Source of the DNA: CAVQCA01 sp963710815 | Lineage (GTDB): Bacteria > Pseudomonadota > Gammaproteobacteria > UBA9214 | NCBI GenBank assembly: GCA_963710815.1 | Contig: CAVQCA010000070.1 | Span: 1-64,000, forward strand | DNA: 64,000 nt | Direction: 5' to 3' | In this document: positions 1-9,644 of the stretch, one piece after another | How the letters are laid out: the number at the start of each line of letters is the position of its first letter | Position numbering within the stretch: position 1 is the stretch's first letter | Translations under genes and position numbers: made by a program | Notes under the pieces: generated by a model | What the model was told of the DNA's origin: nothing | Seen by the model: only the letters and a program-made list of their open reading frames with translations | Databases searched by the model: none

Positions 1-566
1 CAGATCGACAGCCAGCGGGTAAATTGTGACAAGCAGAATGAGTATGGCCAGCGGCCGGAGGAACAAGTCCGGGATGTCCGCGGTAATCACCCATTGAAGA
101 CCTCTTAGTGTGGCAGCCCTCAGCTGATTGAACGCCATTAATGGTATAAGCAGAAAAGCCATCCCCCAGCCGATCAATGTTAGGGAATTGGTCGGCAACT
201 GGATGGTAACAGTACAATCCCGGCTAGAACCATGGACAGAGAGGCCAGCAAAACCCAGCGCTGGCTTGTTATCAATAATCCCTTCAGCAAGCCCCATTGA
301 CAATGGGCGTGGCTAACAGCGACTTCGCGCGTGATGAGTGGCGGCAACCCCAGTGCCGCCAAGGTAACCGACAGGCTGACAACCGCCATTAGAATGGAGT
401 ACACACCAAACTCTGTCGGTCCTAGTAGACGTGCAATCAAAATTCCGTTGAGCAGCCCCATACCAGCTGCAGAAATTTTCAAGCTAATATTACCTGCAGC
501 AGTCTTGATCAATGGCGAGTCGCGCCAGAATGCCAGCAGGCGGTCAGTATGATGACTGATCAGCAT
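1..566 (-). CDS. polysaccharide flippase, N-terminal part (frameshifted, runs off window)
   Basis: Probable Wzx-like membrane flippase moving lipid-linked sugar units across the inner membrane. The first 128 codons (566 down to about 190) encode hydrophobic segments with the family-like stretch ARLLGPTEFGVYSILMAVVS near residues 45-64. That frame stops at 180, but a second frame continues uninterrupted to base 1 with more membrane-like sequence (LRPLAILILLVTIYPLAVDL at the edge), so a one-base indel near 190-210 splits the gene. The C-terminal half lies outside the window. It is divergent from the methyltransferase at 769, and the neighbouring glycosyltransferase supports a surface polysaccharide role. 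The family call rests on topology and the N-terminal motif; the transported substrate is unknown. Confidence 0.75.
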
Positions 567-768
567 GGTTCACATTTTCGCTTTAACGTAACGCGCAGTA
601 TACTCAACTCATGCATCGAACTTGTCCATAATACGACACTGGCCCGCTATTGATAGTAAACAGGGGGCGTCATACTATTCGGACACATGAATCATTTAAC
701 CATAACGATCAACGGAATCACATGCGCATGATAACAATGCCTGAATTACCGTTCCCCGAAGCTCTGCC

Positions 769-1516
769 ATGAATCGTGGTTACCAGTACGAGTTTTCTGT
801 CAATAGGCCGTATGTGTACGATGTGGCTGGAAGGGAGAGAAAGGCGCGCACCATGGTCGCGGTACTCGGAGATTACCTGTCTTCCCCGCTTGGCAATTAT
901 GACCTGCTCAACGTTGGCGGATCAACGGGGATCATCGACAACTATTCTAGCTGAACATTTCAACAGGGTGGTCGGTGTCGACATCGACGAGCACGCAATA
1001 CATCATGCCAGGGAATCATATCGGAAAGATAACATACGATTTGAAGTGGCCGATGCGATGAATCTTCCATTTGAGGACAACAGCTTCGATGTCGTTGTTT
1101 GCTCGCATGTCTACGAACATGTTCCTGATCCGCACGTCATGTTCGACGAGATTTACCGCGTCTTGAAACCCGGGGGTGTCTGCTACTTTTCAGCCGGTAA
1201 CAGGCTCGCGTGGAACGAACCCCACTATAATCTGCCGTTGTTGTCGGTTTTGCCCAGGCCACTTGCGCACCTCTATATCCGGTTGTCTGGAAAGGCCTCT
1301 TATTACCATGAGAAACATCTCAGTTACTGGGGACTGAAGTCGCTCGTCAAAAGGTTCACCTGTACAGACTACACAACAAGGCTGGTGACCGAATCCGAAA
1401 GATACGCCACCGACTATATGATTCGCCCCGGAAGCCTCAAGGCAAGACTTGCGGGAATATTCCTGAAAGTCGCCCATTGGGCCAGCCCTGGCTATATCTG
1501 GGTCCTGGAGAAATAG
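769..1516 (+). CDS. class I SAM-dependent methyltransferase (frameshifted)
   Basis: Methyltransferase of the Methyltransf_11 type, probably acting on a sugar or lipid-linked intermediate given its neighbours. The N-terminal frame (769-about 945) carries motif I as LLNVGGSTGIIDNY. The reading then moves by one base, and the downstream frame continues AEHFNRVVGVDIDEHAI, then the motif II/III region SFDVVVCSHVYEHVPDP and LKPGG. Removing one T in the tatt run at about 944-946 restores a single 248-residue protein. The C-terminal 80 residues are rich in aromatic and basic residues and may bind the acceptor. Start chosen as the ATG at 769. The gene lies 125 bases before the glycosyltransferase, on the same strand. 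Confidence 0.8.
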
Positions 1517-1641
1517 ACACAGTGCAGTACTCCGCCTCTTACAACCATCCAGGCGGTAGACGATGCATGATTGCCGGTATCGGTGACCAGACGAACCTGC
1601 CACACCACGAAACAAGGAAAGACCGGCAGCCTCCGGCGATC

Positions 1642-2713
1642 ATGAACATACTGTTTATATCCAGAGCATATCCACCAACCATCGGCGGAATTGAAAAGCA
1701 GAATTATGAAATCGCACAGGGACTGGCCGGAATCAGCAACCTCGACCTGATTGCCAACAGGAAAGGCAAACGCGCCCTGCCCCTGTTTATCCCCTATGCG
1801 CTATGCAAAGCCGTTCTGATCGCAAGAAAATACGATGTTGTGCTTCTGGGGGACGGGGTACTGGGCGTGGTGGGGTATTTTCTCAAGAAATTCTCACGGG
1901 TGCCGGTCGCCTGTATTGTGCATGGCCTGGACCTCACCTTCAGGAATCGCCTCTACCAGAAGCTCTGGGTCGGGGTATTCGTACAAGGCCTGGACAAGCT
2001 GATTGCGGTAGGCAATGAAACCATACGTCAGGGGGTGTTACGCGGCATCCCGGAGACGAAATTCGTTTTCATCCCCAACGGAGTATCCGTGCCGGATCCG
2101 TTGCCCGCTTACTCAAGGAAAGACCTCGAAGCATTCATTGGCAAGAGACATCCCCGGCGGGGTCCTGCTCACCCTGGGGCGGCTGGTCAGGCGCAAGGGG
2201 GTAGGCTGGTTTATCGCCGAGGTTGTCAGGCGGCTCGACGATAACATCGTCTACCTCATTGCCGGAGAAGGCAGGGAGAGAAGCGCCATCGAGGCGGCGA
2301 TTCGGGTCAATGGACTGCAGGACCGGGTAATCTGCCTCGGCAGCGTAACGGAGAATGAAAAATGCCTGTTGTTCTGCACGGCTGATATTTTTGTTCAGCC
2401 CAATATCACCGTGGCTGACGACATGGAAGGGTTCGGTCTGGTAGTCCTGGAGGCCGCCTCATACGGGATGACCGTCATCGCGGCGGATCTTGAAGGTCTG
2501 AAAGACGCGATCGAGAATGGTCAGAACGGTTTTCTGATCGAGGAGGGAGATGCGGATGGCTACCTGGCGATGATACGCTCGCTTCTGGCAAACCACGGAC
2601 ATTTGAGGGATTTCGGGATGCAGGCAAGAAGGTACGTGGCGCAGCATAATGCCTGGCCACGGATTGCGAGGGAATATCTGGAGGTCCTTACCGGCCTCAA
2701 TGTGGAACCCTGA
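1642..2713 (+). CDS. GT4-family glycosyltransferase (frameshifted)
   Basis: Glycosyltransferase of GT-B fold, transferring a nucleotide-activated sugar in surface polysaccharide synthesis. The N-terminal domain begins MNILFISRAYPPTIGGIEKQ, the GT4 glycine-rich loop. The C-terminal domain has LLTLGRLVRRKGVGWFI, then VQPNITVADDMEGFGLVVLE with the E-x7-E nucleotide-sugar signature (EGFGLVVLE). The two halves are in different frames joined near 2145-2155 (…IGKR then DIPGG…), so one indel breaks the gene; repaired length is about 356 residues. An in-frame extension upstream of 1642 exists, but the ATG at 1642 gives the canonical GT4 N-terminus. The sugar donor and acceptor cannot be read from the sequence. 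Confidence 0.85.
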
Positions 2714-3049
2714 CATACACGAACCTTCTTCTGACAGGCCGGCTCATATGCCAGAAGCCCGTTCGTGTTGATGCTTGAGCCTCCCGGGCGCGGAATAGTG
2801 GAAAACCCCTGTTAAAGTTTCTGAATTGACTGACGAAATAGTCACAACCAGGCAAGTAATTTTGCGTTATAGTGACGGTCCTCAAACTGGATACATATCG
2901 ACCGGGGTTGATGTATATAACAGCTTGACAGCATGGAATTTTCTTGTACTTTAAATCAGTCTGCGAAAATTGCCGCAACAGTTGTCATCTCCTGAAACTC
3001 TGCGATGGATCACAGCATCAAGCACTGGAAATAGGCTATTCAGAGACCA
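2714..3049. other. intergenic region ahead of the pilus operon
   Basis: About 336 bases without a credible gene, between the glycosyltransferase stop and pilB. The right half is distinctly AT-richer than its surroundings and holds the candidate sigma70 promoter listed separately. No convincing intrinsic terminator for the glycosyltransferase and no pilA-like prepilin leader is present. Confidence 0.6.
2925..2952 (+). promoter_or_regulatory. candidate sigma70 promoter for pilB
   Basis: TTGACA (2925-2930) is followed after 16 bases by TACTTT (2947-2952) within an AT-rich patch, about 95 bases upstream of the pilB ATG. The -35 is a perfect consensus match; the -10 is weaker. No sigma54 GG-N10-GC element was seen. 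Confidence 0.4.
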
Positions 3050-4765
3050 ATGGCGACGATCCAACCCACAATACACCTAAGCGGCCTGGCACGCAGGCTG
3101 GTGATGGACGGATTTCTCGAGGAATCCGAGGCCTTCAAGGCCTATGACGCGGCGCAGAAAAAGCACACGCAGTTCGTTACCTACCTGGTCGAAAACAAGA
3201 TCCTGAAAAGTCGCAATATCGCCTGGGCCGGCGCCCAGGAGTTCGGCGTGCCGCTGTTCGATATGGACGTCATGGACATGGAGTCGACGCCGACCAGCCT
3301 GGTCAGCGAAAAACTCATCCGCCAGCATCACGCCCTGCCGCTCTTCAGGCGCGGCAATCGGCTATATATCGCGGTCTCCGATCCGACCAACCTCGCCGCC
3401 ATCGATGAATTCAAATTCCATACCGGCATCAATACCGAGGCCGTGCTGGTCGAGGAGGAAAAGCTAAATCGTGCGATTGAAACCGCTCTCGATGCCATGG
3501 ACACCACCATGTCCGACCTCATGGACGTGGATCTCGATAATCTGGACGTCGGTGGTGTCGACGATCAGCCTCCCGGCGGGGATGTTACCGAGTCCGATAT
3601 CGATGATGCCCCGGTAGTCCGTTTCGTCAACAAGGTGCTCCTCGACGCCATCAACAAGGGCGCCTCCGACATCCACCTGGAGCCCTACGAGAAGGAATTC
3701 CGTGTCCGCTTCCGCCACGATGGCGTGCTGCACGAATTCGCCACGCCGCCCCGCTCCCTGGCGATGCGCATCGTCGCTAGGCTCAAGGTGATGAGCCGCA
3801 TGAATATTGCCGAACGCCGGGTTCCGCAGGACGGACGCATCAAGATGAATCTGTCCAAGAACCGGTCCATCGATTTTCGCGTGAACACCCTGCCGACCCT
3901 GTATGGCGAGAAAGTCGTGCTGCGCATTCTGGACAACAGCGCAAGCCAGCTCGGCATCGATGTCCTCGGTTTCGAGGATTACCAGAAAAAGCTTTACCTC
4001 GAGGCGCTGAAGAAACCCTATGGCATGATACTGGTCACCGGACCGACCGGCAGCGGCAAAACGGTATCGCTCTACACGGGTTTGAACATACTGAATACCT
4101 CGGATGTCAACATTTCCACCTGCGAGGACCCGGTGGAAATCAATATGGTTGGCGTCAACCAGGTCAACGTCAACAACAAGGCCGGACTGGACTTCGCCAC
4201 GGCGTTGCGCGCGTTTCTGCGCCAGGATCCTGACATCATCATGGTGGGTGAGATACGCGACCTGGAAACCGCGGAGATCGCCGTCAAGGCCGCCCAGACG
4301 GGGCACCTGGTCCTGTCCACCCTGCACACGAACGATGCGCCCCAGACACTCTCGCGCCTGGCCAATATGGGCGTGCCTCCCTACAATATCGCTTCAGCCG
4401 TCCATCTGATCATGGCCCAGCGACTCGCCCGACGGCTGTGCAGCAAGTGCAAGAAAGAACTCCATATCCCGCACGAAGCACTGATCAAGTCCGGCTTCAG
4501 GGAGGAACAACTGGACGGGCTCACCCTTTACAGTCCGGTCGGCTGTGACAACTGCACCGGGGGGTACAAGGGCCGGGTGGGCATCTACCAGGTCATGCCG
4601 GTATCGGAGGAGATGGGCCGCCTTATCATGGAAGGGGGCAACTCCATACAGCTGGAAGAACAGGCGATGCGGGAAGGCGTTCCCGATTTGAGGGAATCCG
4701 GCCTCAGGAAAGTCGCCGCGGGCATTACCAGCCTGGAAGAAGTGGATCGCGTCACAAAGGATTAA
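3050..4765 (+). CDS. pilB: type IV pilus assembly ATPase PilB
   Basis: Cytoplasmic hexameric ATPase that powers pilus extension. The 571-residue length is typical for PilB. The N-terminal MshEN/T2SSE-N domain spans roughly residues 1-150, and the GspE-type ATPase core follows. Walker A is GPTGSGKTVSLYTG near residue 331; the Asp box is EDPVE and Walker B is IIMVGEIRDLETAEIA. A zinc-binding tetracysteine module, CSKC…CDNC, lies near 465-505, as in GspE/PilB. The ATG at 3050 is used; upstream codons do not extend the family domain. It is followed after 3 bases by pilC. Major pilin and pilMNOPQ genes are not in this window. Confidence 0.96.
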   Translation: MATIQPTIHLSGLARRLVMDGFLEESEAFKAYDAAQKKHTQFVTYLVENKILKSRNIAWAGAQEFGVPLFDMDVMDMESTPTSLVSEKLIRQHHALPLFRRGNRLYIAVSDPTNLAAIDEFKFHTGINTEAVLVEEEKLNRAIETALDAMDTTMSDLMDVDLDNLDVGGVDDQPPGGDVTESDIDDAPVVRFVNKVLLDAINKGASDIHLEPYEKEFRVRFRHDGVLHEFATPPRSLAMRIVARLKVMSRMNIAERRVPQDGRIKMNLSKNRSIDFRVNTLPTLYGEKVVLRILDNSASQLGIDVLGFEDYQKKLYLEALKKPYGMILVTGPTGSGKTVSLYTGLNILNTSDVNISTCEDPVEINMVGVNQVNVNNKAGLDFATALRAFLRQDPDIIMVGEIRDLETAEIAVKAAQTGHLVLSTLHTNDAPQTLSRLANMGVPPYNIASAVHLIMAQRLARRLCSKCKKELHIPHEALIKSGFREEQLDGLTLYSPVGCDNCTGGYKGRVGIYQVMPVSEEMGRLIMEGGNSIQLEEQAMREGVPDLRESGLRKVAAGITSLEEVDRVTKD

Positions 4766-4768
4766 ATC

Positions 4769-5992
4769 ATGGCGGAAAAAGCACTCAAGCAGCCGGAAGT
4801 CTTCATCTGGACCGGGACGGACAAGCGTGGCGTACGGGTCAAGGGCCAGACGCGCGGCTCCAATCCCAACATCATCAAGGCCGATCTGCGCCGGCAGGGC
4901 ATCACGCCGCTGAAGATCAAGAAACAGAGTTCACTGTTTTCCCAGCAGAAAAAAAAGAAGATCACCGCCAAGGAGATTGCCGTCTTCTTCCGCCAGCTGG
5001 CCACCATGATGCAGGCGGGCGTTCCGCTGGTGCAAGCCTTCGAAATCATCGGGCGCGGTCATGACAACGTCAGCATGCGCAACCTCATTCTCAAGATCAA
5101 GAGCGAGGTCGAATCCGGCACCAGCCTCTCGGAAACCCTGGCCAAGACTCCCGTCTATTTCGACGAACTGGTCGTCAATCTGGTGAACGCGGGTGAACAG
5201 GCAGGCGTACTCGATGCGCTGCTCGACAAGATAGCCACCTACAAGGAAAAAACGGAATACCTCAAGTCCAAGATCAAAAAGGCCCTGTTCTACCCGACCG
5301 CGGTGATTATCGTTGCGGTCATCGTGACTTCCATTCTGCTCATTTTCGTCGTACCCCAGTTCGAACAGCTGTTCACGAGCTTCGGTGCGGATCTTCCGGC
5401 GTTTACCCGGTTGGTCGTCAATCTTTCGAAACTCATGCAAGACTGGTGGTGGGTTATCTTCGGCATTCTGATCGGCGCCGTTGTCGGACTCCTCGAGGCC
5501 AAGAAACGCTCCAGGAAATTCAGCCGGAGTCTCGATCGCATGATGCTCAGGGTGCCGATCGTGGGCACCATCATGCACAAGGCATCGGTGGCCCGATTTG
5601 CGCGCACCCTCTCCACCATGTTCGCGGCGGGTGTACCGCTGGTTGAAGCACTCGAGTCGGTCGCCGGCGCCACGGGTAATGTCGTCTATTCGGACGCCGT
5701 GCTGTTGATTCGCGACAGCGTGGCCACCGGCCAGCAACTCCAGTTCGCCATGTCCCAGACTGGACTCTTTCCCAATATGGTCGAGCAGATGGTGGCCATC
5801 GGCGAGGAATCCGGCGCCCTGGACACCATGCTCAGCAAGGTTGCGGATTTCTACGAGCAGGAAGTGGACGACGCGGTCGATGCGCTCAGCAGCCTGCTGG
5901 AACCGATTATCATGTCGGTCCTTGGCGTCCTGATCGGCGGGCTCGTCGTGGCGATGTACCTCCCCATCTTCAAGCTGGGCGCCGCCATCTGA
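4769..5992 (+). CDS. pilC: type IV pilus inner-membrane platform protein PilC
   Basis: Polytopic inner-membrane platform protein of the pilus machine, coupling PilB and PilT motion to pilin addition or removal. At 407 residues it shows the two T2SSF repeats. The first is KEIAVFFRQLATMMQAGVPL near 66-85 and the second is VARFARTLSTMFAAGVPLVE near 272-291. Membrane segments lie near 175-195, 228-245 and at the C-terminus (MSVLGVLIGGLVVAMYLPIF). It starts 3 bases after the pilB stop, so the genes are co-transcribed and probably translationally coupled. Confidence 0.96.
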   Translation: MAEKALKQPEVFIWTGTDKRGVRVKGQTRGSNPNIIKADLRRQGITPLKIKKQSSLFSQQKKKKITAKEIAVFFRQLATMMQAGVPLVQAFEIIGRGHDNVSMRNLILKIKSEVESGTSLSETLAKTPVYFDELVVNLVNAGEQAGVLDALLDKIATYKEKTEYLKSKIKKALFYPTAVIIVAVIVTSILLIFVVPQFEQLFTSFGADLPAFTRLVVNLSKLMQDWWWVIFGILIGAVVGLLEAKKRSRKFSRSLDRMMLRVPIVGTIMHKASVARFARTLSTMFAAGVPLVEALESVAGATGNVVYSDAVLLIRDSVATGQQLQFAMSQTGLFPNMVEQMVAIGEESGALDTMLSKVADFYEQEVDDAVDALSSLLEPIIMSVLGVLIGGLVVAMYLPIFKLGAAI

Positions 5993-6009
5993 CAGGCTCC
6001 ACGGAATCT

Positions 6010-6027
6010 GCGCGCGTCATCGCGCGC
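6010..6027. other. GC hairpin in the pilC-pilD gap
   Basis: A perfect 7-bp stem GCGCGCG / CGCGCGC with a TCAT loop lies 18 bases after the pilC stop and about 40 bases before pilD. It has no T-run, so it is more likely an RNA stability or processing element than a terminator. Confidence 0.4.
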
Positions 6028-6065
6028 TGACCTGAACTCAAGCGCTGCTTCAAACAGGCTACCGT

Positions 6066-6929
6066 ATGGATCTGCTGCAATCGCTCGCATCCACGCCCGC
6101 GCTCTACTATACGGCAGTCGCAGTGCTCGGCCTGGTGGTTGGCAGCTTCCTGAATGTCGTCATCCACCGCCTGCCGATCATGCTGAAACGGAACTGGTCC
6201 CGCCAGTGCCGTGAATTGCAGGAACCGGATGCCGTGGACACCGCCGACGATCAGCCCTTCAACCTCATGGTGCCGGCCTCCCGCTGCCCGGCTTGCGGTC
6301 ACCGCATCCGCCCTGTCGAGAATATCCCCGTCATCAGCTACCTCGCCCTCAGGGGACGCTGCGCTTCCTGCCACACCCGGATCTCAGCGCGTTACCCGAT
6401 TATCGAACTCGCCACCGCCACACTTTCGGTCATTACCGTCATGCACTTCGGCTATTCACTCCGGGCCGCGGCGGCGCTGGGTTTTACCTGGACGATAATC
6501 CCGCTGTGCATGATCGACCTCGACGAGCAGCTACTGCCCGACAGCATCACCCTGCCTCTGTTGTGGGCCGGTCTCGCGCTGAGCCTGGGCAGTGTTTTTA
6601 TCGACAGCCAGGCCAGCATCATCGGCGCCCTGGCCGGATACCTGTCCCTGTGGCTGGTCTATCATCTCTTCAAACTGGCCACCGGCAAGGAAGGCATGGG
6701 ATACGGCGATTTCAAGCTGCTCGGCGCTATCGGCGCCTGGGTCGGCTGGCAGGCACTGCCCGTGGTAATCCTGTTTTCATCCGTCGTCGGCGCCGCGACC
6801 GGTATACTGCTCATCGCGTTCAAGGGCCGCAATCGCGGCCAGCCCATTCCATTCGGACCTTTTCTGGCCAGCGCAGGCTGGATTACGCTCTTGTGGGGGC
6901 AGGATATCCTCAATCTGTACCTGCATTAA
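6066..6929 (+). CDS. pilD: prepilin leader peptidase / N-methyltransferase PilD
   Basis: Inner-membrane bifunctional enzyme that cleaves class III prepilin leaders and methylates the new N-terminus. At 287 residues it has an N-terminal membrane segment with VVGSFLNVVIHRLP (motif GSFLNVVIxRLP). The cytoplasmic zinc tetracysteine domain is CPAC…CASC (residues 77-103). The two catalytic aspartates sit in the usual contexts, DLDEQLLPD and GMGYGDFKLLGAIGAW. Several further membrane helices follow. It is third in the pilBCD cluster, 73 bases after pilC and 16 bases before coaE. Confidence 0.96.
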   Translation: MDLLQSLASTPALYYTAVAVLGLVVGSFLNVVIHRLPIMLKRNWSRQCRELQEPDAVDTADDQPFNLMVPASRCPACGHRIRPVENIPVISYLALRGRCASCHTRISARYPIIELATATLSVITVMHFGYSLRAAAALGFTWTIIPLCMIDLDEQLLPDSITLPLLWAGLALSLGSVFIDSQASIIGALAGYLSLWLVYHLFKLATGKEGMGYGDFKLLGAIGAWVGWQALPVVILFSSVVGAATGILLIAFKGRNRGQPIPFGPFLASAGWITLLWGQDILNLYLH

Positions 6930-6945
6930 CTATCGCTGACCTGCC

Positions 6946-7602
6946 GTGGCACACACTGACAGGCGTCATTCACACCCCCGTGACGAAACACACCGGCCCC
7001 TGGTCATCGGACTCACGGGCGGCATCGGCAGCGGCAAATCCACTGTCGCCGGTATCTTCCAGCAACTCGGCGTACCGGTGATCGATGCCGACAGCATTGC
7101 CCGCGCCATGGTGGCGCCGGGACAACCGGCGCTTGAGGAGATTATCGCGGTCTTCGGGCCGGACAGCGTGGACTCCGGCGGACACCTGGACCGCGATCGC
7201 ATGCGGAAACTCGTTTTTTCCGATCCTGCCCGGCGACGCCGGCTCGAGGCGATACTTCACCCGAAAATACGCCGCGAGATCATTGCCCTGACAGGCAATA
7301 TCCACTCCCCCTACTGCATCGTCATGATCCCGCTGCTGCTGGAAACGGATCAGCAGGATCTGGTCGACAGGATACTGGTCGTTGAAACAACGGTGGAGAA
7401 TCAGGTTGGCCGCGTAACGAGGAGAAACGGGCTGCTGAGATCCGAGGTCGAGGCCATCATCGCGGCGCAGGCGGACCGGGACTCCCGGCTTGCAGCCGCG
7501 GATGAGGTCATCAACAATGAGGGCTCACTGGAGGCGCTGGACAAAAAGGTGCGTTCACAACACGAGAGATACCTGAAAATCCTTAAAAATCAGACCGTCT
7601 GA
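6946..7602 (+). CDS. coaE: dephospho-CoA kinase
   Basis: Catalyses the last step of coenzyme A synthesis, ATP-dependent phosphorylation of the 3'-hydroxyl of dephospho-CoA. The P-loop is GLTGGIGSGKST near residues 22-33, followed by VIDADSIAR and the family segment LEAILHPKIR. C-terminal NNEGSLEALDKKV also fits the family. No in-frame ATG precedes the P-loop, so the GTG at 6946 is used; this leaves a 20-residue leader that is unusual for CoaE and may not be fully translated. It sits directly behind pilD, the pilBCD-coaE-zapD-yacG order common in gammaproteobacteria. Confidence 0.93.
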   Translation: MAHTDRRHSHPRDETHRPLVIGLTGGIGSGKSTVAGIFQQLGVPVIDADSIARAMVAPGQPALEEIIAVFGPDSVDSGGHLDRDRMRKLVFSDPARRRRLEAILHPKIRREIIALTGNIHSPYCIVMIPLLLETDQQDLVDRILVVETTVENQVGRVTRRNGLLRSEVEAIIAAQADRDSRLAAADEVINNEGSLEALDKKVRSQHERYLKILKNQTV

Positions 7603-7647
7603 AGCGGGGTTTGCGCACAGCAGACGGCTGGGAGAGAATAGGGGCTT

Positions 7648-8454
7648 GTGGAAGAAGTCCAAGACAACCAGCAAGAGCCTGTGCCGCGGCAAGTCCTCTA
7701 CGAACACCCGCTCAATGAGAGAATAAGGACATTTCTGCGCCTGGAATACCTGTTCGCTCAGGCCGCCCACCATTTCAAGCGTGGCTCGGAATGGGACAGC
7801 CGCGCATCGCTCGGCTGCATTCTCGAGATTCTCTCCATCCTCGGGAACACCAACCTGAAATCCGAAGTCTTCAAGGAGCTTGAACGTCACGCCACCGGTC
7901 TGAAGCGTCTGGAAAAGAATCCTGATATCGACCTCGGGCGGCTCACCGGGTTGCTGGATACGATCGCTCATCTCATCGACAGGCTCCACAGGATCAACGG
8001 GCAGATCGGCAGCGAGCTGAAATCCAGTGAATTTCTGATTAGCATTCGCCAACGCAGCACGATCCCCGGGGGTACGTGCGACTTCGACCTGCCGGCATTC
8101 CATTACTGGTCGCAACAGCCCGCGAAGGTACGCACCGAAGACCTCTATCGATGGCTCAACTGTTTCGACGATATCGGAGAGGCCATCCAGTTCATTCTCA
8201 AACTGACGCGGGAAAGCACCACTTTCAAGCCGGTCGTCGCCGATATGGGCGTTTACCAGAAGACACTGGACCCGAACCTGCCCTACCAGCTGGTGCGCAT
8301 CGCCCTGCCCGCGGATTCGCCCTACTTTGCCGAATTGAGCGGGGGGCGGCACCGTTTCACCGCACGCTTCCTGAATTTCTCCGCCTTGCTGGAAGACCGC
8401 GCCAGGCAGGCCGACAGGGATGTGAAATTCGAACTGGCCTGTTGCGCCATCTGA
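7648..8454 (+). CDS. zapD: cell division protein ZapD
   Basis: FtsZ-bundling Z-ring-associated protein (DUF1342). The 268-residue product starts with the family hallmark YEHPLNERIRTFLRLEYLF (residues 19-37) and has the later segment STIPGGTCDFDLPAFHYW. The C-terminal half is strand-rich with PYQLVRIALP. A GTG at 7648, preceded by a GGAGAG-like sequence about 15 bases upstream, is the best start because the first conserved residues follow within 20 codons. It lies between coaE and yacG as in related genomes. Confidence 0.95.
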   Translation: MEEVQDNQQEPVPRQVLYEHPLNERIRTFLRLEYLFAQAAHHFKRGSEWDSRASLGCILEILSILGNTNLKSEVFKELERHATGLKRLEKNPDIDLGRLTGLLDTIAHLIDRLHRINGQIGSELKSSEFLISIRQRSTIPGGTCDFDLPAFHYWSQQPAKVRTEDLYRWLNCFDDIGEAIQFILKLTRESTTFKPVVADMGVYQKTLDPNLPYQLVRIALPADSPYFAELSGGRHRFTARFLNFSALLEDRARQADRDVKFELACCAI

Positions 8455-8489
8455 TATAACGACGCTGCAGAGTTGCACAATCCGTCGCA

Positions 8490-8687
8490 ATGACCGGGAC
8501 CTCTTCCACTCCGAAAACCGTCTCCTGCCCAACCTGCGGAAAAGCGGTGGAGTGGTCTCGCCTGCAACGCTGGCGGCCGTTCTGCAGCGAACGCTGCAAA
8601 CTGATCGATCTCGGCGAATGGATCGATGAACGCCATCGCATCCCCGGTGATGAGACAGACGAAATCGATACGGACATCACGGACTGA
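8490..8687 (+). CDS. yacG: DNA gyrase inhibitor YacG
   Basis: Small zinc-binding protein of 65 residues that binds GyrB in E. coli. The four zinc ligands are visible as CPTCGK (residues 13-18) and CSERCK (33-38), followed by LIDLGEWIDE. The acidic C-terminal tail (DETDEIDTDITD) is usual. Its last 11 bases overlap the convergent stop of the Nudix/ThiE gene, so the two 3' ends meet without a dedicated terminator. Confidence 0.95.
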   Translation: MTGTSSTPKTVSCPTCGKAVEWSRLQRWRPFCSERCKLIDLGEWIDERHRIPGDETDEIDTDITD

Positions 8688-9644
8688 GCCACAACCCACG
8701 TATTGCCGCAATCCCCTGGGCGCCATGCTCAAAGACCCTGCCCAGATCCGCTTCTCCCAGCCCACCCAGCGCATAGACCGGGATATCTGCCCGTTCCGTC
8801 AGATCCCGAAGCCCGGCGAATCCCAGTGTCTTCATCCCGGGATGGCTAATCGTTTCCCGTACCGGTGATACAACGGCAAAATCCAGATTCATGACGCAGG
8901 CGTGTTCGAGCTCCCGCGCGTCATGGCAGGAAGCCCCGACCAGGTGAAGTTCGTCAAGCGGCCTCTCCCGCAGGGCCAGCAGACGGGCGCTGGTGAGATG
9001 CACACCATCCGCGCCCAGTTCCACCGCGAGCGAGGGTTCCGCATTCAGAAGCAGGCGGGCGCCCCGGTCACGGCAAACTTCGAGGGACCTTTTTACCAGC
9101 TCCCGATATTGCGGCAGGGAGTGCTGTTTTGCCCGTAATTGCACCAGCACTAATTCCGCGTCGCACCGCCGCATCCAGCTGATCGAGAAAGCTCCCGGAA
9201 TCCGGCCCGGGCTCCGGCGTTATAAGATAACGATCCGGCAAACTGACCGCCTTGATGATTGGCCTGTTGGCTGCGGGAAACCGGTACTGATTGAGGTCCC
9301 GCGGCGATACCCATCTGGTGGCTTGACCTTCCTGCCCGGCCGCATGCCCCGCGAACCGGTCGACACGCCAGACATCAAGCAGCTACGGAGCGGTCCGGAT
9401 AGTCGTGTCGCACCCGTATCAGGGGCCTGGCGGAGATCACGTCAATGCCGGTTTCTTCCCTGAGTTCCCGCCGCAGGGCGGATTCCACCGTTTCCCCCGG
9501 CTCCAGTTTCCCGCCGGGGAATTCCCATAATCCGCCCTGGTGTACCTGCAATGGACGCCGGCAGATCAACACCCGTTGATGCGGATCGAGCACCACTGCG
9601 GCGGCGACATGAATACGGTGCGGATTGTCGGTTTTGATGACCAT
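8677..9644 (-). CDS. Nudix hydrolase (MutT-like) fused to a ThiE-like domain (two frameshifts)
   Basis: Two-domain protein of about 320 residues when repaired. The N-terminal Nudix domain (from 9644) contains the complete Nudix box: GGKLEPGETVESALRREL then REETGI, consistent with 8-oxo-dGTP clean-up. The C-terminal domain (9174-8677) resembles thiamine-phosphate synthase: ELVLVQLRAKQH, GADGVHLTS, and VVSPVRETISHPGMKTLGFA, ending with a glycine-rich ALGGL. The link LDVWRVDRFAGHAAGQEGQA…RYLITPEPGPD lies in a different frame from both, so indels fall near 9395 and 9165. The fusion is known beside argJ/secA in many gammaproteobacteria; whether the ThiE-like part makes thiamine phosphate is not established. 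Confidence 0.85.

Noticed and set aside
3464..4327. Long open frame antisense to pilB
   Set aside because: It mirrors the codon structure of a well-supported gene in GC-rich DNA and contains no recognisable domain.
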